Of a stretch of DNA of 64,000 nt, positions 25,301 to 40,300 are shown in pieces. Position 1 is the stretch's first letter, and each line of letters begins with the position of its first letter. Position numbers and translations under genes: made by a program. The DNA is taken from assembly GCA_037951165.1 (NCBI GenBank), contig JBBDHG010000491.1, forward strand, positions 156,001-220,000. Reading direction: 5' to 3'. The DNA is from Lophius americanus. Its lineage: Eukaryota; Chordata; Actinopteri; Lophiiformes; Lophiidae. The notes beneath the pieces were generated by a model. The model was given only the letters and a program-made list of their open reading frames with translations. It was not told the DNA's origin and did no database searches.

Positions 25301-28283
25301 AAGCTGCCTGGTCTCTGTGTCCCCATGCCCAGCTCCACTTCCTGCACCTGAATTGTCACCTGTGTAAACAGTGACGTCATTAAGAGCCAATCGGCACAGA
25401 GAAGTCATATGATTGGCCGTCTGCGGTCACCTGTTGCTGAGGGACACCCTGGGCCAATGGGGCAGGGGGACGAGAAGACACTGCTTGTTGATTGGTCAGA
25501 GAGGCTCGAGGCAGGCCTGAGGGAGGTGGACTCCCACTCTGAGTCTGGTACAGAGCCGGAGGAGCATGTTGGTACTGGACTGCTGATGGACCTGAGGGGG
25601 GGCACAGAGGGGGAGGGTCTCTCTGATTTGCTAACAAAGTAGTGATGTCAATGTGCCTCACTTTTCCAGATAAACTGGAGCCAACATGACTACCAATGAC
25701 AGTCCAGGGCCAGATAATCTGGTACTGATGACTCTCCCAGAGCGACAATCTGGATTAAACACTGGTGCCGACGATTGACCCAGACCTGATCATCTGGAAT
25801 CAGTATCAGTGCCGATGATGGTTCGGGACTAGCTAATCCCAGGCCAGCTGCCTTTGGATGAGTCTATCCACACCGAACATGTTTGTAAAATCTGAGTGAA
25901 CGTGAAAAACAAAATGGGCGACGCCGTGACGAACCGTGACCCGGCATCATGCCTGCTGAGCCAGGAGGAGGGCTCTGATTGGGCGGTCTGAACAGGTGGT
26001 TACTGGGATGTGTTGGCGGAGGACTGGAGGGCTGGATCCGTAATCTGAGAGAACAGGAGGACACATACAAAGTTAGTCCACTGCGGTGCTCTACGCCATC
26101 GCCATCGTGGCTGAGGTGTACCTCTGAAGCTGGTGGGTCAGGTGACTGGGCTGGTTCTCTCCATGGCCTAAAGACAGAGCCTGCAAGGGAACAGGGACAT
26201 AGGTGACACAACAGGTGATAAACTTTGAAAAACTATATGAGGGTGACTGGAAGGTGGGCTTACCGACAGGGGTGCATAGGTACTGACAAGTGGGTGTAGG
26301 TACTGACAGGGGTGCGTAAGTACTGACAAGTGGGCGTAGGTACTGACAGATGGGCGTAGGTACTGACAGATGAGCATAAAATACTGACAGGTGGGCGTAG
26401 GTACTGACAGGGGGGCGTAGGTACCGTCAGGTCGGCGTAGGTACTGTCAGGTGGGCGTAGGTACTGACAGGGGGCATAGGTACTGACAGGGGGCATAGGT
26501 ACTGACAGTGGGCGTAGGTACTGACAAGTGGGCGTAGGTACTGACAAGTGGGCGTAGGTACTGACAAGTGGGCGTAGGTACTGACAAGTGGGCATAGGTA
26601 CTGACAGGGGGCATAGGTACTGACAGTGGGCGTAGGTACTGACAGGGGGCATAGGTACTGACAGGGGGCGTAGGTACTGACAGGGGTGCGTAGGTACTGA
26701 CAAGTGGGCGTAGGTACTGACAGGGGGGCGTAGGTACTGACAGGGGGGCGTAGGTACTGACAGGGGGGCGTAGGTACTGACAGGGGGGCGTAGGTACTGA
26801 CAGGGGGGCGTAGGTACTGTCAGAGTGGGCGTACCTGGATCTGCTGGTGGAGGATCTGCTGCTCCTGCTGGTAGATGATGTGCTGCTGCTGCGTGTGCTC
26901 CAGGAACCTGTCGTCCTGCTGGGCGGCGTACATCTTCTGGAGCTGCTCACACTCCTGCAGCAGACAGGAACCACAGGAGACCTTTTTTCTCTACTTCTAC
27001 TAAATGATGTTGAACAGAGAGATTAATGCACAATCTTTCTTTAAGGGACTTAGATTTAACAAATGATCACATTCATCATTTCTTTCTTTTGGATCTTGTA
27101 AAAAATGTTCCTCTTACTTCTTCTAAATGAGTTTGTTGAATTGAAGCACATTGAGAAAGATGTGATTGTTAATGCAGTACCTTAAAATGTAAATTAAAAA
27201 CACTCGAACTCGCCGAGTGGAAACATGCTGAACGGCTCAGGGAGACACGACATCACTGCTGGGGGATTACCTGAGAGGGTTTGGTGAGAGGATAATCACC
27301 ATGTCTGCCGGGGGGCGTCATCACGTACCGACACCTCAGGATGATCAATCCTCCATCGCTAAGAAGGCTAACACGTCACCTCACTGTTACCAGCTGCTTT
27401 TAAATCTACAGGTTTTATTCGCTTATGTTAGCATGTCTGCAGCTGCTCTAGCTAACGTTAGCACGTCTGCAGCAGCTGTAGCTTGTTATCACATCTGCAG
27501 CAGCTCTAGCTAACGTTAGCCTGTTTGCAGCAGCTCTAGCTAATGTTAGCACGTCTGCAGCAGCTGTAACTAACGTTAGCACGTCCGATAGCAGCTCTAG
27601 CTAACGTTAGCGCGTCTGCAGCAGCTTTTTGTGAGAAGCTGAACCTTCCCATTATGCCTAAGTGAGGCGGCGACAAGTGATGACATGGTAACGTTATTAA
27701 TCATCTAATAGGATAAATTGTTGGTGGTGGCATTTTTCACTCTCGGCATTTATTAGCGCTAGCTTCAAGACACAACCCAGCCGACATTCCTGAGCAGCAT
27801 GTACCTGAAATAATATTATCCAGAAACTGAAGCACCAATTATGGGACCATTAGTGAATACCAGGTCTCAGTCCCAAACTGAGTAGAACTGAACAGACCCT
27901 AGAACCTGCTACCCGTAGAGCCGTTTGATGACCGTCCTGCTGTGTGTATGTGTAAACAACCCTGTCTTCGGTCAGTCTCTAGCCTTAGCTTAGCATCAGG
28001 CTAAGACGTAATGTCTGTGGGTCAGACATAGCTATGGTCTTGAGACATCGATGATACAAAGACAACTCAGACTATGTGATTTCTCCCACAACGAGGTAAA
28101 GGTGCTGATCGATGACATCAGCCGGGCGCGGCCCTACCTGTTTGAGCTGCTTGATGAGGCTGCTGTTCTCCAGGTGAGCCTTGAAGGCCTGAATGGTGGC
28201 GGCACCATCAGAGAAACGTCTGACTGGAGAGAAGCGCTCCATAGGGAGATGAAGAGTGTTGCAGTCCTTATAGCTGGACCTGT

Positions 28284-28358
<75 letters not shown>

Positions 28359-31300
28359 CAAGACAGGTAACACACAAACAAACACACATGACAGATAACA
28401 CACACCCACACACACACACACGCACAATTAAACAGGAATCGACTAACCAATCTTGCCTCCTCATCCAGCCTGTCAATAATGATGTGATCAACAGTTACGG
28501 GGTTAGAACACCAGCAGAAACTCAACGACTCACCAAGACCACCGGGTTCTAAGGATCACAGTCAGTCCTACTTTTCTGGTACTGATGCGATTAACAAAAG
28601 GATTATAAGTTCCTTAAAAAATCTTCGTCTGGTCTAAAAACAATCCATGAAAATTTTCTTCAGAAGGAGACCTGATGCTCGGTGGACCAGGGCTCGAGAC
28701 TAACGGCGTCCCGTCTTCCCGGGACGTTGCTACGGTTAAAGCCAGGGGGCGCTGCTGCTTCGTTTTCATCAAGCTCAAATACACACCAGAAGTCAGAGTG
28801 CGGAACAGCGTACCATACTGTGTTTTTGTTAACTTCCTATGGCTAACGTTCGTTCGCGTACAAATCTGAAAAGGACACCGTGAACTCTTTATGGACAAGG
28901 GTTGCTAACGCTAATCTCTCTACAAATAGGCATTAGGGGAGATAGTTAGCCGCAAACTCTTAAGCTAGCTATTTGTAGCCGACAGCCAAACATTCCTGCT
29001 GCGTTTGACAGAGCGCAAACAGCTTATTGAGCTAATGTAAGCTAACTGCAGACAGAGCTAACTAACGAGCCATGTGTTATTTCTGCGCACCGATCAGGCA
29101 CATCCTCTTAAACTGCAGGTTTTTGCCACATCGAACAAAGTTATGATGAAGCTCTCAGTGAGACACTTTTTTGAATTAATAACGTCATTTTAAACGCACA
29201 AGCAGACGCTCCGCACAACCGCCACACTTCTTTGCAGGAACACAAATTCTACTTTTGTGAAACACACTTAATTCAAACTCCTCACAAAAACTAAATACAA
29301 CTCAAGGGCATACGGGTTAGTCTTGCCACCTTTACCGCAACAACGAACCCTGATGTGGTTGTAATAAAAGTCAGTTTCTCTTTCATTAGTTGTTGATCAA
29401 ACTAATTTCAACACAATATAAATGTACGTTTGTGTCTTTTACTGCGGTGTTTTTCAGAAGTAATGAATGACTTTTTTGATCATATTAAATATATTCTATT
29501 TCTCCACAGAAACAAAGCAGCTCTTTCTTGTCTGACTGTTTGTATTTGTAATGCCACTAACAACAACAACAACAACTATAGATGATTTGAAGGCAGTAAA
29601 GAAACAGTGTGATTTTGGGACAGTGATGAAAAGTTAGTCTGGAGCCCTGAGCTGGAGTTTTCTTGTGGACTGGTTTGATAACCGGGTCACTGGAGAATCA
29701 ATCCTAGAACCAAACAGTATGAAGGTGTGGTGGGAATCAGGAGCAGCTCAAACTGGATCTACAACCTACGGAGATGGACCCCCCTCCGAGGGGAATCCCT
29801 GCTGACAGAAGAATCCTCCCAACCCCTGTGAGATGACATCATCTGTGTGATGACATCATCTGTGTGTGTCGTCGTGCATATACAGCTTGTGTACCCTCAC
29901 CGGGTGTGTGTGTCGGGGGCCCAGCCCCCCCTCTGGCGGGGGCCCTGGGGCCGCTGCGACTCTGCCGAGGGTTCGCCATGCGATGTGCTTGTGAGCGCGT
30001 GCGTCGTGTGCCGCTTGGAGCGGTTCGCCAGGTACCTGGGCCGCAAGGAGGGGGGAGGATGGGGTGAGGATGGGAAACAGGAAGCAGCGCTCGTCAGCTC
30101 TCTGTCCTCATTGGCTTATAGATGGGAGGGAAGGCCCGCCCCTTCCAATCTATGCCAATGTTTGCTATCAATCATATCATGTCAGCCAATCAGAAGCAAA
30201 GTCAGACCATAAATGACGTCAGAGTCGACGGCGTCCCACCACTCCACGTGTTACTGGTCGGCGAGTCTCGGGTTTGCAAAGCGTCAGCGTTAGCAGAGCG
30301 AAGAGGGCAGAGAAGGATTTGGTGCTGAAGTCAGAAGACAAGAAGCTGCTGACGGAGAGTCGCAGCAAAAGGACTCAGATTGGAACAGAAAGCGCATCGA
30401 TGAGATGGAACGAGAGCAAAGATGGAAGAAGCACCACAGCAGCTGATGGCTCCCAGTCCCAGCAACCCAGGACACCGCAGCGCCCGCAGAGAAGCTGTCT
30501 GAGGAGCTGTGGGGAGACCCCAACCTGGACCAAGGCTAGATCTGAACCTGTCTAGATGCTACTGTTAGATTCGAGCGGCCCCCGCCAGACGCCGCACATC
30601 ATTTCCTTCTACCCAAAGCTAGCTGCCCTTGTCTCCACCCTTCTCCTCCATCCTGCGGTCTCAGGTTAGGGCCCCTCCAGTGCCTCCAGCTCAAACAGCA
30701 CCTCTGTTCAGTACGGCAGCAGTAACCATCATGGTGGCCTACCTCTGTACGGCCTCCTGGTCCGGCTCTCCGTCCGATCCCTCTTCGTCAACCGGCGCCA
30801 CAGCTGGGATCGGGTGCTAATAGAAGAATTCCCGTCAGAGATACTTCAGCAAACACGACGGACAAATCAAACAAACAAACAAACAAACAAACAATCCTCA
30901 CCGGGCTAGCGACCAATGGTGACGGCCCCCGGGGCCTCTTGAGGAGCTGAGCGTGTAGCTGGATGTTGGCGCCGCCATCGGACGCTCGTCGACCCAGAGG
31001 GCCCATCCCGTTGAGCAGCTGCAGGGTGGGCGGCTGCAGCAGCGACTGCTCCTGGTGCATCGTGGGAGAACGGGAGGTGAGAACCAACAGACGGTATTGA
31101 GAACTACCCCTAACGCCGTCACAGAGTCGGTACCTTGTACTCCAGCTGCTGCGTGGGCTGTAGGCTCTGCGTCGGCATCAGAGCGTGCATCGGGCCCATT
31201 ATGGCGGTCAACGGAGGGAACGGGGGCTGCGGCGCCGCACCACGAGGGAAACCTGGAGGCAGTTTGTGCAAGTCCTCCTGCATCTCTGTCCTGTGGAGGA

Positions 31301-34300
31301 AGGAGGGACAATAACGTTTTAATGCCCTAAAAAACAGCTTTGCCGCAAGACGGAGACTTCAGCCGCGGCGGCGGGCTGCACCGACCGCTCAACGTCATTG
31401 ATCACAGCGATTACGTCAATGCGTCGACCCGTCGCGTTGATTACATGATCTCCTCCAGCGGCCTCTCCTGGGCCCGCTGTTAATGAACGTTGATCCTAAA
31501 CAAACCGGACCCTCTGGTTCAGTGTGGCCATTCTTTCAACAGAGACCCGGTACCTTGTTTAATCAGAATCCCCCAAAACTTTCAACATGTTTTACTTTGA
31601 GTTCCTCCTGGTTGAAGCTCGGCCCCACCCTCTGGTGCGCCCCTCCTCTATGTGGAATCATAACCCAAGCTGCGGCGATGAGACGTCTGAATGCAGATGG
31701 TGACCTTTTGACGAGGGATCGCCCCGCCCTTCTGACAAGAAGAGAAACTCTGTAGCTCAGATGCTAATAGGTAGGATAGCATCCCTGCTCTCCAGAGCTT
31801 TCACAGTTTGACAGTTTTAGCGTAAACAACTTTTAACAGATAAAACACAAAAGTGCGTTTCCTGTTTCCTGAACATGAGGGAAATCAGACTCAGTGTTAT
31901 TTCATGGCAAAATAGAAAAGTATATTTTATGAGAGAGTTTAACGGTCAAAGACACTTTAATTCATATTTATACTCAGAAAAACCTGAATGCATCCATTAT
32001 CCATCTATCCATTGTGTTTTGTTTACTCCTCATTCTCTAACATTTGAATGTGTTCCTGTAAAGTCGTAAAACGATGGACGTTGTGTTGACGCGGAGACTC
32101 AACACCTGTCATGGTCCGTTTCTATATCGCCACATAGACCCAGGTGCGGTGAAGAACTGGAGAGGTTCTGGGAAAAGTCAGTTTCATATTTCTCCACTAG
32201 AAGGAACATTTTTGGGGCCAAAATTTTCCTAATATGAATCTGAACGATCAGAACTCTCTTCATAAATACACTGCTCAAGAAATTAATCTTCTCAGACGGA
32301 CCCAGAATCCAGCCAGGAAGCAGAGGAAAATTTGGATCCCTTTCAGCTGCTTTGGTTCAGATGAAAGAGCCACCAGGTGGACAGGAGGAGGAGGAGGCAA
32401 CAGCAGGACAACCCCAGAAAGGTTCTGGTTCTGCAGGTGGTGGCCACTGACCATTCCTCTCTCCTCCTTCTTCCTGACTGATTCTTCTGTAGTTCTGCAT
32501 CCTGCTGGTGTCCTGGTCTGTACTGGTACCTTGATATGGTACCTGCAGCCCATTCTGGTGGACCAGGCCGTCCAGCTCCTCTAGGATGGATCATCCATAC
32601 ATGCCAACACTAGAATGTCTGTTGTGTCTCCAAGAACAGTGTCACGAGTATGGAGGAGCTACCAGGAGACAGGCCGGTACACCAGGAGAGCTGGACTGGA
32701 TCATGGAAGGCCAAGAACCCAATAGCAGGACCAGTATCGGCTCTTCAATGGAGGTCCAGGAGGACCAGGAAGAGCGCTGCCAGATCCCTACAGAATGAAC
32801 TCCAGCAGCTTCTGGTTTGGTGAGAAACATCAGTCCATGAGTCCATAAGGGCCCAAAGTCCTCTAGTGGACCTGAGCTCACAGCCCAGAACCCTGCAGCT
32901 AGGCTGCTGTTCACCAGAGAGATGGGCTGGTTCTCCACTGATGCCCCGTTCTCCTCACAGATGAGAGGAGGTTCTGGCTGAACTCATATGACAGACGTGA
33001 AAGAGTTTTGAGTCGCCGTGGTGATGGTTCTGCTGCCTGAAACATCAAGTAGGACCGGTTTGTGGTTGGTCAGTGATGGTCGGGGGAGGCATATCCTTGG
33101 AAGATCTCACTGACCTTCAGGTGTTAGCCAATGGTACCCGACTGCCGCTAGGTACCAAGATGAAACCCTCAGAACCACTCTCAGACCTCACACTGGTGCT
33201 GTGGACCCTGAGTTCCTACCGTTCCAGGACAAGGCCTGGCCTCATGTAGTCAGAGTGTTTACGCAGTTCCTGGAGGATGAAGGTCTTCATGCAATTAACT
33301 GTTCCTCATGTTTTCCAGACCTGAACCCACCTTAGAACCTCTTAGTCGTTTTGTATCGATGCATCAGGCGCCACCAAGTAGAACCACATACGGCCCAGGA
33401 GCTCACCGATGTTCTGATCAGGAGGGCCTTCAGGTCAACGGTCAAACCCACTACTGAACCACATCTTAAGTTGATGAAATTCACTCCAGTTGGATCGGAA
33501 CCAGTGATTTCAGTTTTGTCTTTCATTCTCGGTCTGATGTAGAAGTGGGTTCATGGGGGGCGGCGTTCTGGTTGTGACCTCCGCCAAGGAAGGAATATTT
33601 TCACATTTTTCAGATGTAGGTTCTGGCCCATCCTGGAGTTCATCGAAGTTCTGTGACGGTTCATGTGTCTCACCGTTCAATAAGATAAAGGGTAACTCTA
33701 ACCCCCGATGATTATATGGTCCGAACGAAGGAAAGGAAGAAGCGGGTCGACGTGGGGGTCGAGAGCAGAAAGTTCTGATCACATTAATGTAAGTCTCGGG
33801 TACCGCTGAGCGTTAGCGCACGTTTGGTAAGTTCAGTAATATTTGCTTGATTCATTTAGAAAAGAATCGACGGATGAGTAAATAAAGTGTAGTGAGACAC
33901 CGGAGCAGCGTGGAGGCGCGGCCTACCAAGTAAGTATCCTTGAAACGTGTTGTGATCCTGCAGCACTGACCGCCAGGAGGTCGTGTGTTCGTACGCTACC
34001 TTTGGTCCGGGACTCCCACGGTGTGCCGCCTCATCGACAGGTAGCGAGCCATGGCCTCAGGAGACGGTTCTTCCCCTTCATCGCTGTCCAGCGCCATGCT
34101 GCCTTCAGGCTGATGAAGAGACAGGTGTGGGTGTTAGTAGCACCTGTGGTGGCGGCAGCATCACAAACATGACGGTGGACTCGCATTGGATCAGAGAGCG
34201 ACCCTAGATCATTCAGGTGACTTCACTCCACGCTACAGGCTGCCAACTAATACTTCTACACCTTCATCAGAAACGATGACTGAACATCTGAGTCTCACTC

Positions 34301-37300
34301 AGGTGTGGTACCTGGTGGTACCTGGACAACTGAGCGCCTTACTCAGATGCATTAGCACCTAATTAATAAGTGTGGATGTCAATGTGATGTCACTGTGATG
34401 TCAAGGTTTGAGCACTTTGAGATTTGATCCAAATGTAAAGTGCGTCATAAATTAAATGTATTATTATTATTATTATTATTATTAAGGTGTGTTCTGACAC
34501 CTTTCTATCAGGAACAGCATCAACCTTTTCAACAGATTGTGCAAAAGAAGCTCCTCTGTGGGGAACTCGTCATCCTCAGGACTAAACGTTAACCTGCTGC
34601 TGGATGGATCCACCCACCGACAGGCGCCATGATGTCCGACCATCAGTGTCATTCACCTCAGCGGTCAGTGGTTATAATGATGTGGCTGATGTGTGTTTGT
34701 GTGAGTATGTGTAAGTGCAGGTGACACACTAGCACAGACACACGTGTCTTGTTTCTAGAATTCTTGCGATGACGCCTTGAGTTCAGTAAACGCGTTCCGT
34801 CAAAAAAGCGATGAATCGTGCCGTCCCTCGTCATCATCACATAAACATGAAGGTTTAAGGTTCGAGCCAACGGGAGCTGAAGGCAGGACACGGTAAACGT
34901 TTGGTTTCACTCACCTCCACGATCTGGTTCTCTGGGTTGATGAGCTGGACGTGGGGGACGGTCATGACCGGGTTACCCTGAGGGTCTGTCTGCTGGAGAC
35001 ACACAGGACAAGATTCCAACAAACTGCTTAGTTTAATGTGGGTTCTCACAGCCAATCAGTGACAAGATGGTCTCCTTCAGGGTCTCACCGTCAACCAGGT
35101 CCACCAGGTGGAGTAAAACCACACAGTCATGGTAGGGTGGAGTAAAACCATGCAGTCATGGTAGGGTGGAGTAAAACCACAGTCATGGTAGGGTGGAGTA
35201 AAACCACACAGTCATGGTAGGGTGGAGTAAAACCACACAGTCATGGTAGGGTGGAGTAAAACCACACAGTCATGGTAGGTGGGAGTAAAACCCCACAGTC
35301 ATGGCAGGGTGGAGTAAAACCACACAGTCATGGTAGGGTTGAGTAAAACCACACAGTCATGGTAGGGTGGAGTAAAACCACACAGTCATGGTAGGGTGGA
35401 GTAAAACCACACAGTCATGGTAGGGTGGAGTAAAACCACACAGTCATGGTAGGGGAGACTCACCTGTACGGCGTTCAGAGGATAGCTAATGGAGCGTGGG
35501 TTGGGCAGGGCCCCAGGTAGCGTCTTGTGTTTTTTGAGGCGGTCAGCCAGCAGACTGTAGATGGCGCTGTAGTGATCGTAGGCGTCGGTCTGGAGCGACT
35601 GGAGGGGAACAGGAGGAAAGAGAAGCCGCTGACTTTGACCGTTTATAAACTTAAAACATCAGATTCGTACGCTTGTCTTCACTAAACCATCGCTCTCCTA
35701 TTGAAGGTTCTGCAGAAACAACACCATGGAACATTTAGGATTTATCCTGGATCAGAGTGAAGGAGGTGATTCAACCTGGGAGAAGGAGCCTGGGAACAGT
35801 CGCCACCTTCGCCTGGCTAGATGACATCTTCTCTTGTGGAATAAAGAAATAAGCGCTAGAATTCCCTGATGGAGCGGACCTCCACCGGGGATGAACAGAA
35901 CCGCCAGGCCAACTATGGCCATCTGAAGGCCTCGCTCCGACTGGAGGTCTCGCTCCAATAGACCTGGTATGTGGTCCCATAGACCTGATAGTGATCCCAT
36001 AGACCTGGTATCTGGTCCCATAGACCTGGTATCTGGTCCACATAGACCTGGTATCTGGTCCCATAGATCTGGTATCTGGTCCGTAGACCTGATACTGGTC
36101 CCATAGACCTGGTATCTGGTCCACATAGACCTGGTATCTGGTCCCATAGACCTGGTATCTGGTCCATAGACCTGATAGTGGTCCCATAGACCTGGTATCT
36201 GGTCCCATAGACCTGGTATCTGGTCCACATAGACCTGGTACTGGTCCCGTAGACCTGGTATTTGGTCCGTAGACCTGATACTGGTCCCATAGACCTGTTA
36301 TCTGGTCCGTAGACCTGATAGTGGTCCCATAGACCTGGTATCTGGTCCCATAGACCTGGTATCTGGTCCACATAGACCTGGTATCTGGTCCCATAGACCT
36401 GGTATCTGGTCCGTAGACCTGATACTGGTCCCAAAGACCTGGTATCTGGTCCCATAGACCTGGTATCTGGTCCCATGGACAAGCTTAGCACGCTCAGGTT
36501 ACCACGGCTCTGTTTGTCTCGGACCCTGCAGCCCTGCTCCCTCATTCACTCTGTCGTCACCCTTAAAACTAAGGCAGCTGTTAAAACCTGGCAGGTAAAA
36601 AAAACTATCATCATGTCAACTGTAACGGTGATCCAAGAATGCGAATCGGCCCTAACACGGGCCATCTGTGGTCCGATATCCCCCCCAACACCTCTGTCAG
36701 ACTGAGATAAAAATTACTTCCGATGTCAGTGATCCATGTCCCACCTGAAGCGTTTGCTCTCGATCCAGACCCATCTCTGACATGGCTATTAGCACCTGAT
36801 CGATGATAAGCTCCGCCTCCCTCTCCGTCTTCACCTGCTCACACTCCGCTATCAGCTGGAAGAAGAGACAGACTTAACATCACACCTCCATCTTCAGTCT
36901 CAGGGGTCTCTGTGAACCATCTACCCACCCTGTCAAAGTCTGGGTCCGGGTCTCCTTGTCTCATCCACTTGTTCTTACAGATCTGCTCCATGGTCAGCCG
37001 CCGGCTGGGCTCCAGCACCAACATGTGCCTGATCAGGTACTCGCAGTCTGGAACCAGACAGAACCGGATCAGGTGGTGGTTGTTGTTGGCTTAGTTGGCA
37101 TCAGTTACAGATGAACTGATGAATTAAATTGTTTTTATTTGGGATGTGAGAACAAGGATTTGACAGTGGAGTTCATCAGTTCAGTTTCCAACAAACAGGA
37201 CAGGTTTGCTCCTACCTGTGGACATGAAGAACGGGATGCGGAACTTCCCACTCAGAACACGAGATCTCAAATTCTGCAGAGTGCTGCCATCAAATGGAAG

Positions 37301-40300
37301 GGCTCCACACACCAGCACGTACAAGACCACGCCCAAACTCTGCAGGGAGACTCTGGATTATTCAGTTACTGAGGAACACTTACGCTGGGCTCACACGGAC
37401 CGACCCGTCACTTCTTGCAGCCCGTTGTTGCGACGATCGATCGGCGCTGGGAGGGCTGGTTTCGATATGATGGGCCACACAGCATAACTCAAGCCCATTC
37501 CGTGCCGGTTACATATATGCGCCGCATACGCAAACCAAGCAACGACATCTCAAGAAAACCAGAAAACACAAAGCTCGCAATTTGTAACACAAGTAAGGAC
37601 AAAATAAGCTAAGTTTCAAGAAGTTAATGTTAGCAGAAGCTAGCGGGAGCTCAGAGCCAACCACGAGCCACGAGCTCGCCGGATGTATGTGCGTGGCCAG
37701 TTAAGGTTTTAAAACCTTCAATAAAAAAAATCGGAATCCGCCAGTCACACTTTAGAAAATTTAGTGATCGGCCCAGAAAATGAAATCGGTGCACCTGCAG
37801 CTGTTGCAATAGACAATGGTCAATAAAGTTTTGTTTGAAAGCTCCAAGAAAGAATAAAGTTTGTTTTCTATAAACATGCTTACGAGACAGAGAGTGAGCT
37901 GTCTTCGTCATTGTGTGCCATCGCGTGTGCCCAAACTTCCTTAAAAAAGAGTTGCAGGCGTGGTGCAGTCTATTTTGCAGAGGGACTTGGAGGTAAGCGA
38001 GTTACAATTCATGCGTAGAGGGTCAAACCTGATAGCTAGCGCTGCTTGGACAGCTGCAAACTTTTTGAATTGTCCTTGCTGTTCAGTTACAACAAGCCAC
38101 AAACTGCTCCTCCTACTTTATGACTACTTATAATTTATAATCCACGAGTCGCGTCGTGTTGCCATGGCAACTCAGACGCTCAGTAGGCGGCTCTCACAGG
38201 AGCAGTGACAAAAGACGGCGGCAAACTGAGTCGAGACACTGCTTCGACTGTGCGAATGCTTTATGATCGTCCAAAGGATGATACCACTTCTGATCCGCCC
38301 TTGTGACTCCTCCTACACTGCGCGACAAACGACACCGGAAGAAAACCGACAGACGGCCTGAAGCTCATTAGCAAGGTCGAACTGGGCTCAAATCTAACAG
38401 CGTACGCCCGGATTCACGGAGACAGGGACAAGGCACTTCCTGTTGGTTAGACAGTATCAGACAATCTCCTAAAACCAGTCGGCTAGTGGTTAGCCACTTC
38501 CATCGCCAGGCAGTTATCAGACAATAAGCGGTGGACTGCTCCCTGCTAGCGCGGCCTGGTCCACTCACCCATATGTCCACTTTGGGTCCATCGTATTCTT
38601 TCCCCTCAAAGAGCTCGGGGGCGGCGTAGGGAGGACTGCCACACCACGTCTTCAGCAACTGACCTCTGGAGAACATATTACTGAAGCCGAAGTCTGTCAG
38701 AGGAGATTCACGAGTCAAATCACTACAGCCACATCAACTCAGGCCACGTTACTACAACCACACATGCTGTCAGTCCACCCATGAAGGTCTTACCTGCGAT
38801 CTTTATGTTCAGGTTATGGTCCAGCAGCAGGTTCTCAGCCTTCAGGTCTCGATGGACGATGTTTCGGCAGTGACAGAAATGAACTGCTGCCACAATCTGC
38901 TTGAACTTCTTCCTTGCATCCTTCTCTGCCATTCGACCGTGAGCCACCAGATGGTCTGAAGAAATAAAGGAATATATCTAAACATTACACTACAAGATGA
39001 TGCTGGAGTCCTCAGAAAAAAATGATGTCCATGTCCAAGTCTCAAACTGCCAGGAATTGGACCACAGGCTGCAATTGGTAGTAACTAACTATTGAGGTGT
39101 TTTATGACCAAACTGATCGCCACCATTATCATTTGCTTTGGCAACATGTGTCTGGCTCCAGCCCCACCTTAACCAGGAAGTGTATTCAGGTGTTTCTTTG
39201 GGCACAGTGCCAGATGTGATGCAGGGTCTTCTTTTGATGTCTGACATGTTAGACAAATGGACTGTTAAGGTAGCGGCGAGGACCTCCTTACCAAATATCT
39301 CTCCACCGCTGGCATACTCAGTCACCAGGTAGATCATCCTCTCCGTCTCCATCACCTGAAAACAGAAAACATTTTTAACAACCAAGAACTGCAATCCGAC
39401 AGCCGTTATACAACGCCATGAGTCAGCAGCAGCCATATATAGAACATTTACTGAGGCGTCACGGAGGGAGGAGGTGAGGATAGGGTCACATGACAGGGTG
39501 GAAGAATCCAGACACAGCAGAAGATCGGGTCCCAACAGTAACAGAATCACCAGTCGGACCAGTACAAGAACACCAGTCCGACCAGCACCAGAATCACCAG
39601 TCAGACCAGTACCAGAATCACGAGTCCGACCAGTACCGGATTCACAAGTCTGGCCAGTCCCCAGTTTGGCAGGTACCAGATCCATTACTCTAACCAGGGT
39701 CACAAGTCTCTAAATCTGACCAGATCCATTCCTTTAAGTAGAAAATGGTCCTGGATATTGGACCATGACCACCACCAGGCACCAGATCCTGAAATGAACA
39801 CATCTGTCTTTCTATTGGTAGATGCTCTCAGGTAGGAGGTGTGGGCTTCAGCAACGTACCTGGTACAGGCGGATGATATGTGGGTGTTTAAGCAGCTTCA
39901 TGATCTGCACCTCTCTGAAGATCTTTTTCAGGTTCTCCTCATCCAGCTGGGTCTTGTCCACGATTTTTATGGCCACCTGGAGGCAAAGAAGAATGATGAA
40001 AATGTCAAATATAGCAGGTACCAGTGAAGACGCAGAGGGAGGCAGAAAGAGACGGACTGATCAGACCCTTAAACAGTCTGCGGACACAGGTAGACAGGGG
40101 GCAGCATCAGATGTTGGTACTGCATGAGGAGGTCTGGAGAGACAGGAAGTGCTTTAGATTGGTCCAGGATATGTATGAGAGCAGCAGGATGGGATGGATA
40201 GGTTCATGGTGGAGGTGGGACTGCACCAAGGATGGGCTCTGAGTCCCTTCTTGTTTGTTATGGTGATGGACCGGCTGACAGAGGAGATCAACAGGAGTCT

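Noticed and set aside
26260..26974. Long minus-strand frames rich in VSTYAPL repeats
   Set aside because: They translate the 18-20-bp intronic array and the wrong frame of sik3 exon 16.
30274..30555. Charged 93-codon frame in sik3 intron 14
   Set aside because: No splice or start context and no family I can name; possibly a retroelement scrap but not supportable.
35752..36545. Minus-strand frames of about 200 codons with DTRSMGP repeats
   Set aside because: Product of the 21-bp cccatagacctggtatctgg array in a sik3 intron.
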